NCBI GenBank assembly: GCA_017962665.1
Contig: JAGCUU010000004.1
Span: 18,645 to 82,644 of the forward strand
Length of the DNA: 64,000 bases
Direction: 5' to 3'
Source of the DNA: Bacteroidales bacterium
GTDB lineage: Bacteria; Bacteroidota; Bacteroidia; Bacteroidales; P3
Shown: in pieces, positions 18,777-27,330 of the stretch
Layout: each line of letters begins with the position of its first letter
Position numbering within the stretch: position 1 is the first letter of the stretch
Translations under genes and position numbers: made by a program
Notes under the pieces: generated by a model
The model's input: only the letters and a program-made list of their open reading frames with translations
Databases searched by the model: none
What the model was told of the DNA's origin: nothing

Positions 18777-21700
18777 GATACTTTGATGTTGATTTTTAAC
18801 AAATCCCGAAGCAACATACGCACAACAATGGCGAACCAATCGGAAAAATCCTTCGTCTTGTCAACGTATTGTGCTGCATTATAGCAGAAGTCATCGACAG
18901 GTTCCTGATGGATGAGGGCATATATCACAAAGTTACCGAAGCGATGTGTAAGCAGGTCTGACAACTTCTCTCCGCAAGGTGTGTAGTTGAGAATCTCGTC
19001 GCGATAGTTGGCAACTCCCGGAAACTGGAAATGCGGCATCTCGTTTGTGAGGAAAGTATTTATTTCAGCTGGCGCATAAGATTTGGCAGTGCTTAAAAAT
19101 GTGGCAAGCCGCGAGTTTACCACCTCTACCAGGGCATTGGAGGAGACATTGGAAAGTATATGCGACATCAGGTCGAGTGCTGTGTGAATATATCCGGAAT
19201 CTGACACGAGTTCAGAAATATTGTCCAGCATGTGTGCGAGAAGCTCACCGTCATCGTTAGCCACTGCCTCGTCAATCAACTCATAGAACAATGGTGCCGA
19301 CTGATAAGGCTGGCGACGACGGTCTCCGTTACGATATGCATATACCATCGCATACCATGTCATCACGTTACGCTTGTATTTTTGCCGAGGATTGGCGATA
19401 TGGCTGTTTGGCGCTACAAAAAGCCCCTTCAGTCTGCGGGTCCAGTCCACACACCAGCGTCCAAGCATATCGAACACCTGTTCAGGCATTTCCGGCATTT
19501 TCATTCCAAGCTGATAGAGGACGTATATAATAGACATTTGTGAATAGTCCCACCACTGCGTGTCACGGATATTTCCTCCATCGGTCTCACCGGAACAGAA
19601 CTCGGAATCAAAACGAGTGAGCAACGGTTCAACAGACTGCCATGAGCAGACGCCATTAATCACCAACAGACGTTCCAGGACAAAATAGGAAAGGCTGTCT
19701 CCTGTCCTATAGGCTGCATATATCTTATCGGCATATTTGGCAAAGTCCGGTGCGTCGGAAGCATTTGACTTGGCATAGTAGCGGGAATACTGGTAAATAT
19801 GCTGCATTATCTCCGGCAAATCGGAGCGGCACCAGTCGCCACTATCGGGTATTGCCGTCCAGAATCGCTGGTATTCAATAGCGTTGTTCACATAATCGCT
19901 TTGGAATGTCAGCTGCCTGCGCATCACGATATTGAGTGCTGGCAATATAATACGGATAAGAACGTGGTTTAGCGTAAGGTGACGCACTGTAGCACGAAGC
20001 CGGTCAAGCATCTGTGGCACTCGCTGCTGTTCGGATTGGTCGCCTGTGAGCAACACATCGATTATCAGCATTACCAACAGACGTGTTGCCGTTTCCAGGA
20101 AAGTGATGGTACGCCGACGCGAATTTCCTGTAACAAACAGTCGTGGCAATGACCGCCCGTCAAGCCAGTCGAACATACGCGACGCTATGAGTTCGGAGAG
20201 ATTTTTCTTTATCGGTGTGCCTCCGATGGTTATATGCTGATGAGTCACATAGTAAGACTGGAGACAGACAGCATCCTTCACCTCTACGAGCGGATCGTCA
20301 GTAAGCATCCATAGCAGTTCGAAAGGATCTGTTCTATAAAGTTCCTCATTGAAATAGTCGGTAAGAAATATGCCACCAAGCAGAGTCTGTATTGCCATAG
20401 TACGCATGTGTATCAGTGGCATCAGCTGCACGTGCAATCCGTTGAATCGGGAAATAACCTCTGCGGTGCCTTTATTGGTGGCTATCAATTTGGAGAGCTT
20501 GTTGAATTCAGTAATGACTGACTGGATATCACCTTTATCGGTATCGAGTTCCGGAAAACGAAGCACCAAGTCTTTTTCAATATTGAAGAGTTCCTTTTCA
20601 TAGTTTTCGCGTACAAGCACATTCATCACGTCGGTAAGGACATTCATCATGAGCAGATTGTCGCTCTGCTGTGCTATCAGTGTACGTATCGTTGTGCTGT
20701 CGCCCGACTCAACATAATCCATTATTAGCAAGTTGCGCAAAGCTCCAAGCATAACCTCGTCAGGGTTAACTCTGGAAAGGAATGACACCAGGTTGTCAAC
20801 AGAATGGCTTTCGCTCTTCCTTATGGCCAACGCCAGCATATACTCCAGGAAACGTTCATAGACAAACTGGATTTTATCCTCTTCAGCATAACGCAATACA
20901 GGACGCTCCGGGCGGTTGATAAGCTCGGCAAAAGCTATGGTAATGGCATACTTGTCGTTTTGCCGCATAAAGACAAGCTTGGCAAGACGGTGAAGCGGAT
21001 GATGTCTGTCATCGTAAGCTTTATATAATTCAGGCACCGAGACACTATTTTCCGCCTTGCCGCCAATATAGCCGTCAAGTATTGTTTCCGTAACCAAGTC
21101 AAGAATCTCCACCTGTCGGCTACCTGCATAGGCATTATGGATGTTTTCGTAGAGTTGTCCCCATAGGGCAAGCGATGTCAGGCTTGCGGTCTGATCAGGC
21201 ATTGAGGTTCCAAGATAGTTGATACAGGCTATCTTCAGCACCAATGGATCCTTGAGCCTGATGGCAAGAGTACGCGACAATGAGGAGAGTGGTGTGTGTA
21301 TGCTATAAAAATCGCTGTAGACTGCATAAGCCCTTCCGAGTTCATCATCGTTGAATCCCCGCACCACTGTAGCGTTGTCGCCTTTAGGAGTATAAAAAAA
21401 CGATTCAGGCAAATCGGAAGTGAGAGGCTTCAGTATCTGGTTCCATGTGTAGTTGCGACAAGTAAACAACAGCTTGAAACGAGTATATTTCTCTCCGACG
21501 AACAACGCCAACAAGTCTTGAAGTAACGCTGCTGCAGACCCTTCACTGGCATTTGTGTTCTCCTCCTCCCTATTCATTGAGAGATAGTTTTCGCACTCGT
21601 TCAGTGCGTCGACAAGTATCAGCATGCAGGCTCCGTCGTTTTCCGCAGCCTCATGCAGTTCATCGAGTACTTTTGTGATTTTCTTTCGAGGCGAAAGGTC

Positions 21701-22840
21701 GAAAACCTGTCGCAGATATGCTTCCAGGCTCGTCCCCGAAAGACCTGCGCCTGAAAGCAGCAGCACTCCGGTATTATCTCCTCCTGCAAAACGGGAATTT
21801 GCGACTATCTGCTCTCCCCAAAAGCACAACTGGCTTGTTTTACCTTGGCCTGCCTCGCCAGGCAACGGGAATAGCGTTGCTCCCGACGACAAAAATTCCG
21901 CAAGTCGGGATGTCAGCTCTTCGCGTTCCACAAACATCTCGCGGTTATATCTCTTCTCTCGATAAACGTTTTGCAAAAAACGGTTGCTTTCAGCATGGAG
22001 CATCCTCTTCCATTCTGTCCAGTTGCGGCGCTTTGCAATATCGAATGCCGGAACAAAAGACTGGAAAAAAGCGTCAATGTCAGGATTATAGTTAGTCGTC
22101 AGTAATGATTCTGCCTGTTCGTTGGCCGACACATAGTATGCCTTTTCATCGTTCAAGGACTGGAAAAGATAAATATAGTTGTTGCTGTCTGCGAAGACCA
22201 GCGGATACATATCCATCTTGTCTATCCCAATTCCACCTTCCATCCAGCAATGCCCCTCTTGAGTCAATGTTGTGCTTTCACACAAAGGTGCCATCGCCTC
22301 AAGCAGTTGCATCAGTCGTGGCTCCAACAATGCAACCACTTCATGGTATTTCTCATCCGTAAGCATAGTGCCATGCCCTTTGTATTGGTTGCGTAATGCC
22401 ACTATCGACATCTCATTTTTGCCTCCAATGAAGATATTTTTTTTAGAGGTTGTATAATTACACAATGAGCGCGACAAAGGTGCGTCAGGCATAGCCTCCA
22501 AAGCTGTCGCTGTAAGCGGAGGAAGGATGTCGTTACACCAATCACCAAAAGAGAGCGGCCTCTTGTTGTCTATCTTTTGTACCACATTGACCAGCTGCTG
22601 CGAGGTTACACCACCTTCACGCAACATCGCCAACAATACTATTGAGATGTATTGCGCTGACAACTCAAACAGTTCGAGGATATAGTCCTTTGCTTTCGCA
22701 TAGCTGCCCTGCTCAACAGTGACGTATAGCTGTGCAAGAGGATGTCCTATTGTGAAAGGCAGCCCCTCGACGGATTTTTCCACCAGCTCCACATACTCCC
22801 TCTCTCTCTCACTATCATATCTATTTATCAATGTTGTCAT
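18773..22840 (-). CDS. Large STAND-type NTPase with N-terminal HEPN-like helical region
   Basis: A 1355-residue protein. The start at 22840 (MTTLINRYDSER) is preferred because the promoter at 22870-22900 would start transcription near 22864, downstream of the alternative ATG at 22918. Residues 1-200 are helical and include R150-N-x4-H156 (LRNQYKGHG), which fits the Rx4-6H catalytic pattern of HEPN ribonucleases. The NTPase core follows: P-loop GEAGQGKTS with Lys334, Walker B LILVDALNE with Asp411, and a sensor-like LLFTCRNY. From about residue 550 to the end, the protein looks like a long helical repeat array. This is the architecture of NLR-like STAND immune proteins: effector, NTPase switch, sensor array. 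No membrane segment is seen. The NTPase call is good; the HEPN assignment and antiphage role are inference. Confidence 0.78.
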   Translation of the reverse strand: MTTLINRYDSEREREYVELVEKSVEGLPFTIGHPLAQLYVTVEQGSYAKAKDYILELFELSAQYISIVLLAMLREGGVTSQQLVNVVQKIDNKRPLSFGDWCNDILPPLTATALEAMPDAPLSRSLCNYTTSKKNIFIGGKNEMSIVALRNQYKGHGTMLTDEKYHEVVALLEPRLMQLLEAMAPLCESTTLTQEGHCWMEGGIGIDKMDMYPLVFADSNNYIYLFQSLNDEKAYYVSANEQAESLLTTNYNPDIDAFFQSFVPAFDIAKRRNWTEWKRMLHAESNRFLQNVYREKRYNREMFVEREELTSRLAEFLSSGATLFPLPGEAGQGKTSQLCFWGEQIVANSRFAGGDNTGVLLLSGAGLSGTSLEAYLRQVFDLSPRKKITKVLDELHEAAENDGACMLILVDALNECENYLSMNREEENTNASEGSAAALLQDLLALFVGEKYTRFKLLFTCRNYTWNQILKPLTSDLPESFFYTPKGDNATVVRGFNDDELGRAYAVYSDFYSIHTPLSSLSRTLAIRLKDPLVLKIACINYLGTSMPDQTASLTSLALWGQLYENIHNAYAGSRQVEILDLVTETILDGYIGGKAENSVSVPELYKAYDDRHHPLHRLAKLVFMRQNDKYAITIAFAELINRPERPVLRYAEEDKIQFVYERFLEYMLALAIRKSESHSVDNLVSFLSRVNPDEVMLGALRNLLIMDYVESGDSTTIRTLIAQQSDNLLMMNVLTDVMNVLVRENYEKELFNIEKDLVLRFPELDTDKGDIQSVITEFNKLSKLIATNKGTAEVISRFNGLHVQLMPLIHMRTMAIQTLLGGIFLTDYFNEELYRTDPFELLWMLTDDPLVEVKDAVCLQSYYVTHQHITIGGTPIKKNLSELIASRMFDWLDGRSLPRLFVTGNSRRRTITFLETATRLLVMLIIDVLLTGDQSEQQRVPQMLDRLRATVRHLTLNHVLIRIILPALNIVMRRQLTFQSDYVNNAIEYQRFWTAIPDSGDWCRSDLPEIMQHIYQYSRYYAKSNASDAPDFAKYADKIYAAYRTGDSLSYFVLERLLVINGVCSWQSVEPLLTRFDSEFCSGETDGGNIRDTQWWDYSQMSIIYVLYQLGMKMPEMPEQVFDMLGRWCVDWTRRLKGLFVAPNSHIANPRQKYKRNVMTWYAMVYAYRNGDRRRQPYQSAPLFYELIDEAVANDDGELLAHMLDNISELVSDSGYIHTALDLMSHILSNVSSNALVEVVNSRLATFLSTAKSYAPAEINTFLTNEMPHFQFPGVANYRDEILNYTPCGEKLSDLLTHRFGNFVIYALIHQEPVDDFCYNAAQYVDKTKDFSDWFAIVVRMLLRDLLKINIKVS

Positions 22841-22869
22841 TGGGAAGGAAGATATTGCATACTTTTTTG

Positions 22870-22900
22870 CAAAATTACGAAAATTGTATCTAACAGCAAA
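22870..22900 (-). promoter_or_regulatory. Promoter of the STAND/GDPD unit
   Basis: On the minus strand, TTTG (22897-22900) is followed after 19 nt by TAATTTTG (22870-22877), an excellent match to the Bacteroidetes consensus. Initiation near 22864 would leave a leader of about 24 nt and fixes the start codon at 22840. Confidence 0.78.
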
Positions 22901-22923
22901 ATTTATTTTCATTTTCAACGTTT

Positions 22924-24228
22924 ATGCTTATCATGAAGATTCTCAAAAACACATCGCATCTGTGCGGTCATTTCCTCATCAACGACAGAGCATCCCTTGT
23001 CACACGACTTGAGCAGCAAGGATGGGTGGCCGACAAGATAGGGAAAGAGGTGTTGGATAGTTGCAAGAACTACTACTATAGCGAATTTGTGGAATTCACT
23101 CTTCACGGTGATGGCAACATTTCCAAATTCAATACAAAGAAATCCCATAAAGACGCTCTTTCAGGACTTGTACGCTACAATAAGACCATCAATCGGAAGA
23201 TACGGGTACGTACACGTAGCGGCGACGAGGTCGCACTGCATATCGAGAAGCTGACTGTCTATATTGCCCCTTTCAATATTGTGCTATTCTCTGTCGATCT
23301 CACCATGGAGGATATCGATTATAACCATCTGGCTGCAGCTCTGCAGTTAATTCGTGACAACTGCCATTACGATGAATCTCTTGTTGGAGAATTCATTGAT
23401 GCCGCCATAACTCCAATATGCAATATTTTAAGTACAACAGAGGTCAAAGTCGGAACATCCAACTATCAAGAGCTGACAAAAAACGGCAATAAACTAAAAT
23501 TGTTCCAAATAAATGAAACAGACTCTGTTGCCGAAACCGACGGGGAGAAGTTCGATGCGATGCTATACAGCATGGGATGTCTTATGCCTATTGACGACAG
23601 CAACTGTCTTGCATGCACAGACACTGACTACTACAAAAGAGTTATGCAGAACGGGCGTATCGCTGTTTTCGACGGGTGGAGAGCATTGGCGTTGTTCGAC
23701 ACTTTTTCCATGATGACCGTCCCCCTGCCGGATTTTCGACGCGACATGTGGAACTCAGACTATTTCCGCATGATATATATTTATATCCTCTTCCGTCAAG
23801 CATTTCTCTACCAATACGAGTCTCTTTTCCGCAAAGAGGGGTGCGACATCAAAAGTCTTGAATCCGACATACTACTCTTTGAACGCCGATACTGTTTCGA
23901 CCGTTTCTCGTTCAATTTCCTTCCCATCGAGATTGGACGTGCTATGGAGAGAGCCCTTGAATTGCGCGAGAGCTCTGCCAACTTACACTCGACAGTGGCA
24001 CAAGCCAGCGCCGTATACGAAAAAGAGAGCGATGACAAGATGAACCGAGTGCTTACACTTCTGGCTGTCATAACCATCTGCTCCACAATTTGGGATTTGT
24101 TCTCAATGCTGAACGAGGCTTTCCCATTCAACAGCTCCATGTCGGTATTCCGTACCGGCACATACATTTTGATTATTATACTGCTGATAATAAGCATAAT
24201 CTATCTTCAAAGCAACCGTAAACACTAA
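22924..24228 (+). CDS. Unknown protein with CorA-like topology (two C-terminal membrane helices)
   Basis: A 434-residue protein I cannot name. A large soluble N-terminal part (about 1-340) mixes beta-rich and helical segments. A charged, probably long helix follows (around residues 325-375, with FLPIEIGRAMERALELRESS and then AVYEKESDDKMNRV). It leads into two hydrophobic helices, VLTLLAVITICSTIWDLFSM and YILIIILLIISIIYL, separated by a short periplasmic loop (NEAFPFNSSMS), with a short basic tail. This order matches CorA-type channels, but the GMN signature of CorA is absent. It is divergent from the STAND gene (83 nt apart) and 6 nt upstream of a flippase gene. ATGs at 22924 and 22933 are both possible. 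It could be a membrane effector or a transport accessory. Confidence 0.62.
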   Translation: MLIMKILKNTSHLCGHFLINDRASLVTRLEQQGWVADKIGKEVLDSCKNYYYSEFVEFTLHGDGNISKFNTKKSHKDALSGLVRYNKTINRKIRVRTRSGDEVALHIEKLTVYIAPFNIVLFSVDLTMEDIDYNHLAAALQLIRDNCHYDESLVGEFIDAAITPICNILSTTEVKVGTSNYQELTKNGNKLKLFQINETDSVAETDGEKFDAMLYSMGCLMPIDDSNCLACTDTDYYKRVMQNGRIAVFDGWRALALFDTFSMMTVPLPDFRRDMWNSDYFRMIYIYILFRQAFLYQYESLFRKEGCDIKSLESDILLFERRYCFDRFSFNFLPIEIGRAMERALELRESSANLHSTVAQASAVYEKESDDKMNRVLTLLAVITICSTIWDLFSMLNEAFPFNSSMSVFRTGTYILIIILLIISIIYLQSNRKH

Positions 24229-24234
24229 AACAAT

Positions 24235-25746
24235 ATGGGCGTTATAGCACGGCAGAGCATACGAGGAGCATTGGCAAATTATCTGGGAGTAGCAATAGGT
24301 TTTTTCACAACCTTTTTTGTGCTTACCGACTGCCTCTCACAAGAAGAAATCGGCCTTACCCGCGTAATGGTCGATGCCGCCATGCTCTTCTCCGGGCTTG
24401 CACAGTTAGGAACAAACGCATCCATAATCCGTTTCTTTCCTTTCTTTAAGTCTATCGACGGAAAGAACCACGGCATATTTGGCTGGTCAATACTTATTCC
24501 GTTTATCGGGTTCAGCCTGTTCGCCACTCTATTCTTTATCTTCAAGGAGAACATCATCACTGTCTATTCGCAAAAGTCTCCGCTTATTGCCGACTATTTC
24601 TATCTACTGTTGCCTCTGACATTCTTCGCTCTCTATCTTACCGTATTTGAGACAAATGCCAGTGTATTGCTACGCATCACCGTACCACGACTGGTACGGG
24701 AGGTTGGAATTCGCCTTTTCAACCTGATATGTTATCTGCTATACGGACACGAACTTATATCGCTCGATTGCTTCGTCCTGCTTTTCTGCCTCAGCTATGC
24801 AGTCGCAATGCTCATCAACTTTTTTTATCTGCTCTCTTTGGGGAAAATATCGTTCCGCATCGACTGGCATTTTATCGACCGCACACGCATCAAAGAAATC
24901 TTGCTCTACACCTTGTTTATGACTGCCACAATACTTGCCGGCAACATTCCATTAATCAATTCTTTGTTCTTGGGAGCAAAAGCGGGATTGGAGCTAACAG
25001 GTGTATACACCATTGCATTCTATATCGCCAATATTGTCGAAGTTCCCTACCGTTCTTTGGGAGCAATATCAAGACCGATGATTTCACAGGCCGTGCGCGA
25101 CAACAATTGGAGCGAAGTTAACCGCTTGGGGCAACAGGTATCATTGCACCAGTTCCTTGTCAGCGCTCTGATATTGTTTTTCATCTGGCTGAACCTTGGA
25201 GCCCTCTTTGCCGTCATACCTCATGGGGCGGAATACAAGGACGGCATGGGTGTAGTTGTGATTCTTGGTCTTGCGAAGATAATCAATTCATCACTCTCTA
25301 TAGGCACTGACATTCTCAACTATTCACGTAAATATCCTTTTTCATTAATCTTCATCGCCCTGCTTACGATATCGGCCATCTTGTTCAACCAATTTCTTAT
25401 CCCTATATGGGATATTGATGGAGCAGCCTGCGCAACTCTATTCTCATACATCATTTATTTTGTATTCCTGTTGGCATTCCTACGCAGTCGTCTGAATGTT
25501 GGACTGTTCTGTGTAAAGCATATTACAGTTTTCGTTTTCATCCTTGTATTGTTTGCAATTGGTCTGTTATGGAACAGTTACGTCTCGCCACTTTTTGCTG
25601 CAGGCCTTTCACCGCTGCCTGCGGCTCTATTGGATGCGACAATAAAGACCGCCATAATGCTGGTGGTATGCACTATAGCGGTCTCGAGACTTCATATATC
25701 GAAGGATATCGACGCTCTGTTGGCGAAACTGCTTCGCCGCAAATGA
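24235..25746 (+). CDS. Polysaccharide/oligosaccharide flippase (MOP superfamily, Wzx/MurJ-like)
   Basis: Integral membrane protein that would flip lipid-linked glycans across the inner membrane. At 503 residues it has about 14 hydrophobic helices, the number expected for MOP flippases. Family-like features include IRGALANYLGVAIGFFTTFF in helix 1, GLAQLGTNASIIRFFPFFK (typical of Wzx-like proteins), and VPYRSLGAISRPMISQAVRDNNW after helix 8. It starts 6 nt after the CorA-topology gene and ends 3 nt before the convergent TPR/barrel gene. No glycosyltransferase genes are nearby, so a classical O-antigen or capsule locus is not present here; its substrate is unknown. Confidence 0.82.
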   Translation: MGVIARQSIRGALANYLGVAIGFFTTFFVLTDCLSQEEIGLTRVMVDAAMLFSGLAQLGTNASIIRFFPFFKSIDGKNHGIFGWSILIPFIGFSLFATLFFIFKENIITVYSQKSPLIADYFYLLLPLTFFALYLTVFETNASVLLRITVPRLVREVGIRLFNLICYLLYGHELISLDCFVLLFCLSYAVAMLINFFYLLSLGKISFRIDWHFIDRTRIKEILLYTLFMTATILAGNIPLINSLFLGAKAGLELTGVYTIAFYIANIVEVPYRSLGAISRPMISQAVRDNNWSEVNRLGQQVSLHQFLVSALILFFIWLNLGALFAVIPHGAEYKDGMGVVVILGLAKIINSSLSIGTDILNYSRKYPFSLIFIALLTISAILFNQFLIPIWDIDGAACATLFSYIIYFVFLLAFLRSRLNVGLFCVKHITVFVFILVLFAIGLLWNSYVSPLFAAGLSPLPAALLDATIKTAIMLVVCTIAVSRLHISKDIDALLAKLLRRK

Positions 25747-25749
25747 CGA

Positions 25750-27303
25750 TTACAAATACACTCTCATACCAAGGCCAAGGAAACCTGACCTGACATGGTT
25801 GTTGTTTATTTCTTCGGCCAACGGCCTTCTCCAAGCCTGATCAGAAGAGGAGTTGTATTTCAAATTGACTGCCGTAGTCAAATCGTGATGATAATAGATA
25901 TAGAGTTGAACATTGTCGTCACCCATTCCAAACTCACCGCCCACACTGAAGGTAATATCATTCAAAGCCCTGTCGTCACCTTCGCCGAAATCGAGTAGTT
26001 TACCTGTCGATACATCTTTCCAACTGTAGCCGAAATTGTAGTTCATACGACCAAAGGCAGAGATATAGAATCCGCTGGAAGAGTGGTCTGTGGTCAAAAA
26101 CAATTTCATATTGAGATATGGCGACAATTGCCAGTAAGTGTAGCTATATTCGTAAGGTGTCGCTGAAGACGTTGAGACACCACTGTAGATGGTGCTGTCA
26201 ATGCTGAATCCTGTCAAGAAGTTGCCACGATGGGCGATACGGCCTCCGATACTGATATTGAACATTTTTTCCGCTTCGAACAGTTGCAGCTCGAGAGGCA
26301 TTGCCAATTCTCCTGTCTCGTTAATAAGTCCAGCCACTTCGAGAGAAACCCCTAATTTAGGTCCCCACGGCAGATCTGCAGGCCAAGTGAAAATTTTGAG
26401 GAAGTTGTCTCGACGGTTCATTTTGGCAATATCCTTTTTGTATTGTTTTTTTGCCGTTTCAACTTTATTTCTCTGTTCAGTAGTAAATGCATGTTTTAGA
26501 GCCTTGTCATACGAAGAAGATGTACCATCTTGCATATAAGAATCATATAAGTATTTATGTAACTCATCGCAATGTGACGACGAAGGATAGCTAGTCAAAT
26601 AACTCTCACCCTTCGTCTGTTTTTCCTGACGATTGGTAGTTTTTTTCCATTGCAGGTAATCGTATTCCATCTTGCAGACACGCCAAGCGTCAAGTTGCTG
26701 CTTGTTCCAGTTTGTAGAAGAACCGGCTTTATTGAAGCACTTCATAGCCATCTCATATTCCTTCTCGCCATACCAGTAAAGTGCCTGTTCCAGTTGTTTT
26801 GCATAGTCGTTGGTGCCGCCGGTGTTGCTATTATTGTCTTCAGCGTTACCACTTGGAGCGTTTGTGTTTGAGTCATTGTTAACCTTTTTGTTTCCCTTAT
26901 TACCGCCAGTAGTGCCGCCACTGCCGCCACTGCTATTCGTGCCCTGCATACCTTCAATGGTTGCGAGACGGGATTTGGCAGTCTTGTCTCCGCTGTTTAT
27001 CTTAAGCAACGAACGGTATTTTGTCTCTGCCGTTGAATAGTCTTTATTGTTCCATGCAACATTTCCCTGCTGCTGTAACGTATGGGCCTTGCGTGCATTG
27101 CTTGCCTTTGCCTTGAGGTTCTTTGCCTTTGAAGTCTGATTGTTGCTCTCAGCCATCTGAGCTGCAAGATCGTACAGATTGGCAGCATCATTGTATTTAC
27201 ACTGCGAAAAGGCACTCTTTGCCTGATCCTCTGTACTCTGGCCATACATTGCCAACGGCAAGGCAAGGAAAACCAATGTCAATATTCGTCTAAAAAAATT
27301 CAT
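25750..27303 (-). CDS. TPR-containing protein with C-terminal outer-membrane beta-barrel
   Basis: Exported 517-residue protein. The signal peptide is MNFFRRILTLVFLALPLAMYG. Residues 25-110 carry TPR-like helical pairs (SAFSQCKYNDAANLYDLAA; GNVAWNNKDYSTAETKYRSL). A Gly/Ser/Asn/Thr-rich linker (about 110-165) follows, then another TPR-like pair (ALYWYGEKEYEMAMKCFNKA) and a helical segment to about residue 305. The last 200 residues alternate aromatic and small residues like an outer-membrane barrel and end in LGLGMRVYL. It is last in a minus-strand set that runs from the GrpE-like gene. It could couple periplasmic protein-protein interactions to the outer membrane. Barrel and TPR calls are by pattern; function is unknown. 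Confidence 0.68.
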   Translation of the reverse strand: MNFFRRILTLVFLALPLAMYGQSTEDQAKSAFSQCKYNDAANLYDLAAQMAESNNQTSKAKNLKAKASNARKAHTLQQQGNVAWNNKDYSTAETKYRSLLKINSGDKTAKSRLATIEGMQGTNSSGGSGGTTGGNKGNKKVNNDSNTNAPSGNAEDNNSNTGGTNDYAKQLEQALYWYGEKEYEMAMKCFNKAGSSTNWNKQQLDAWRVCKMEYDYLQWKKTTNRQEKQTKGESYLTSYPSSSHCDELHKYLYDSYMQDGTSSSYDKALKHAFTTEQRNKVETAKKQYKKDIAKMNRRDNFLKIFTWPADLPWGPKLGVSLEVAGLINETGELAMPLELQLFEAEKMFNISIGGRIAHRGNFLTGFSIDSTIYSGVSTSSATPYEYSYTYWQLSPYLNMKLFLTTDHSSSGFYISAFGRMNYNFGYSWKDVSTGKLLDFGEGDDRALNDITFSVGGEFGMGDDNVQLYIYYHHDLTTAVNLKYNSSSDQAWRRPLAEEINNNHVRSGFLGLGMRVYL

Positions 27304-27330
27304 ATCGTATTAGTTAATCGATAAACCGAA

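Noticed and set aside
18777-18839. Longer N-terminus for the phosphodiesterase (start at 18839)
   Set aside because: It would place 21 residues before the lipoprotein signal and overlap the STAND gene deeply; the ATGA overlap at 18773-18776 is a better start.
22841-22918. Longer N-terminus for the STAND protein (start at 22918)
   Set aside because: That ATG lies upstream of the promoter's predicted transcription start, and the extra 26 residues have no domain character.
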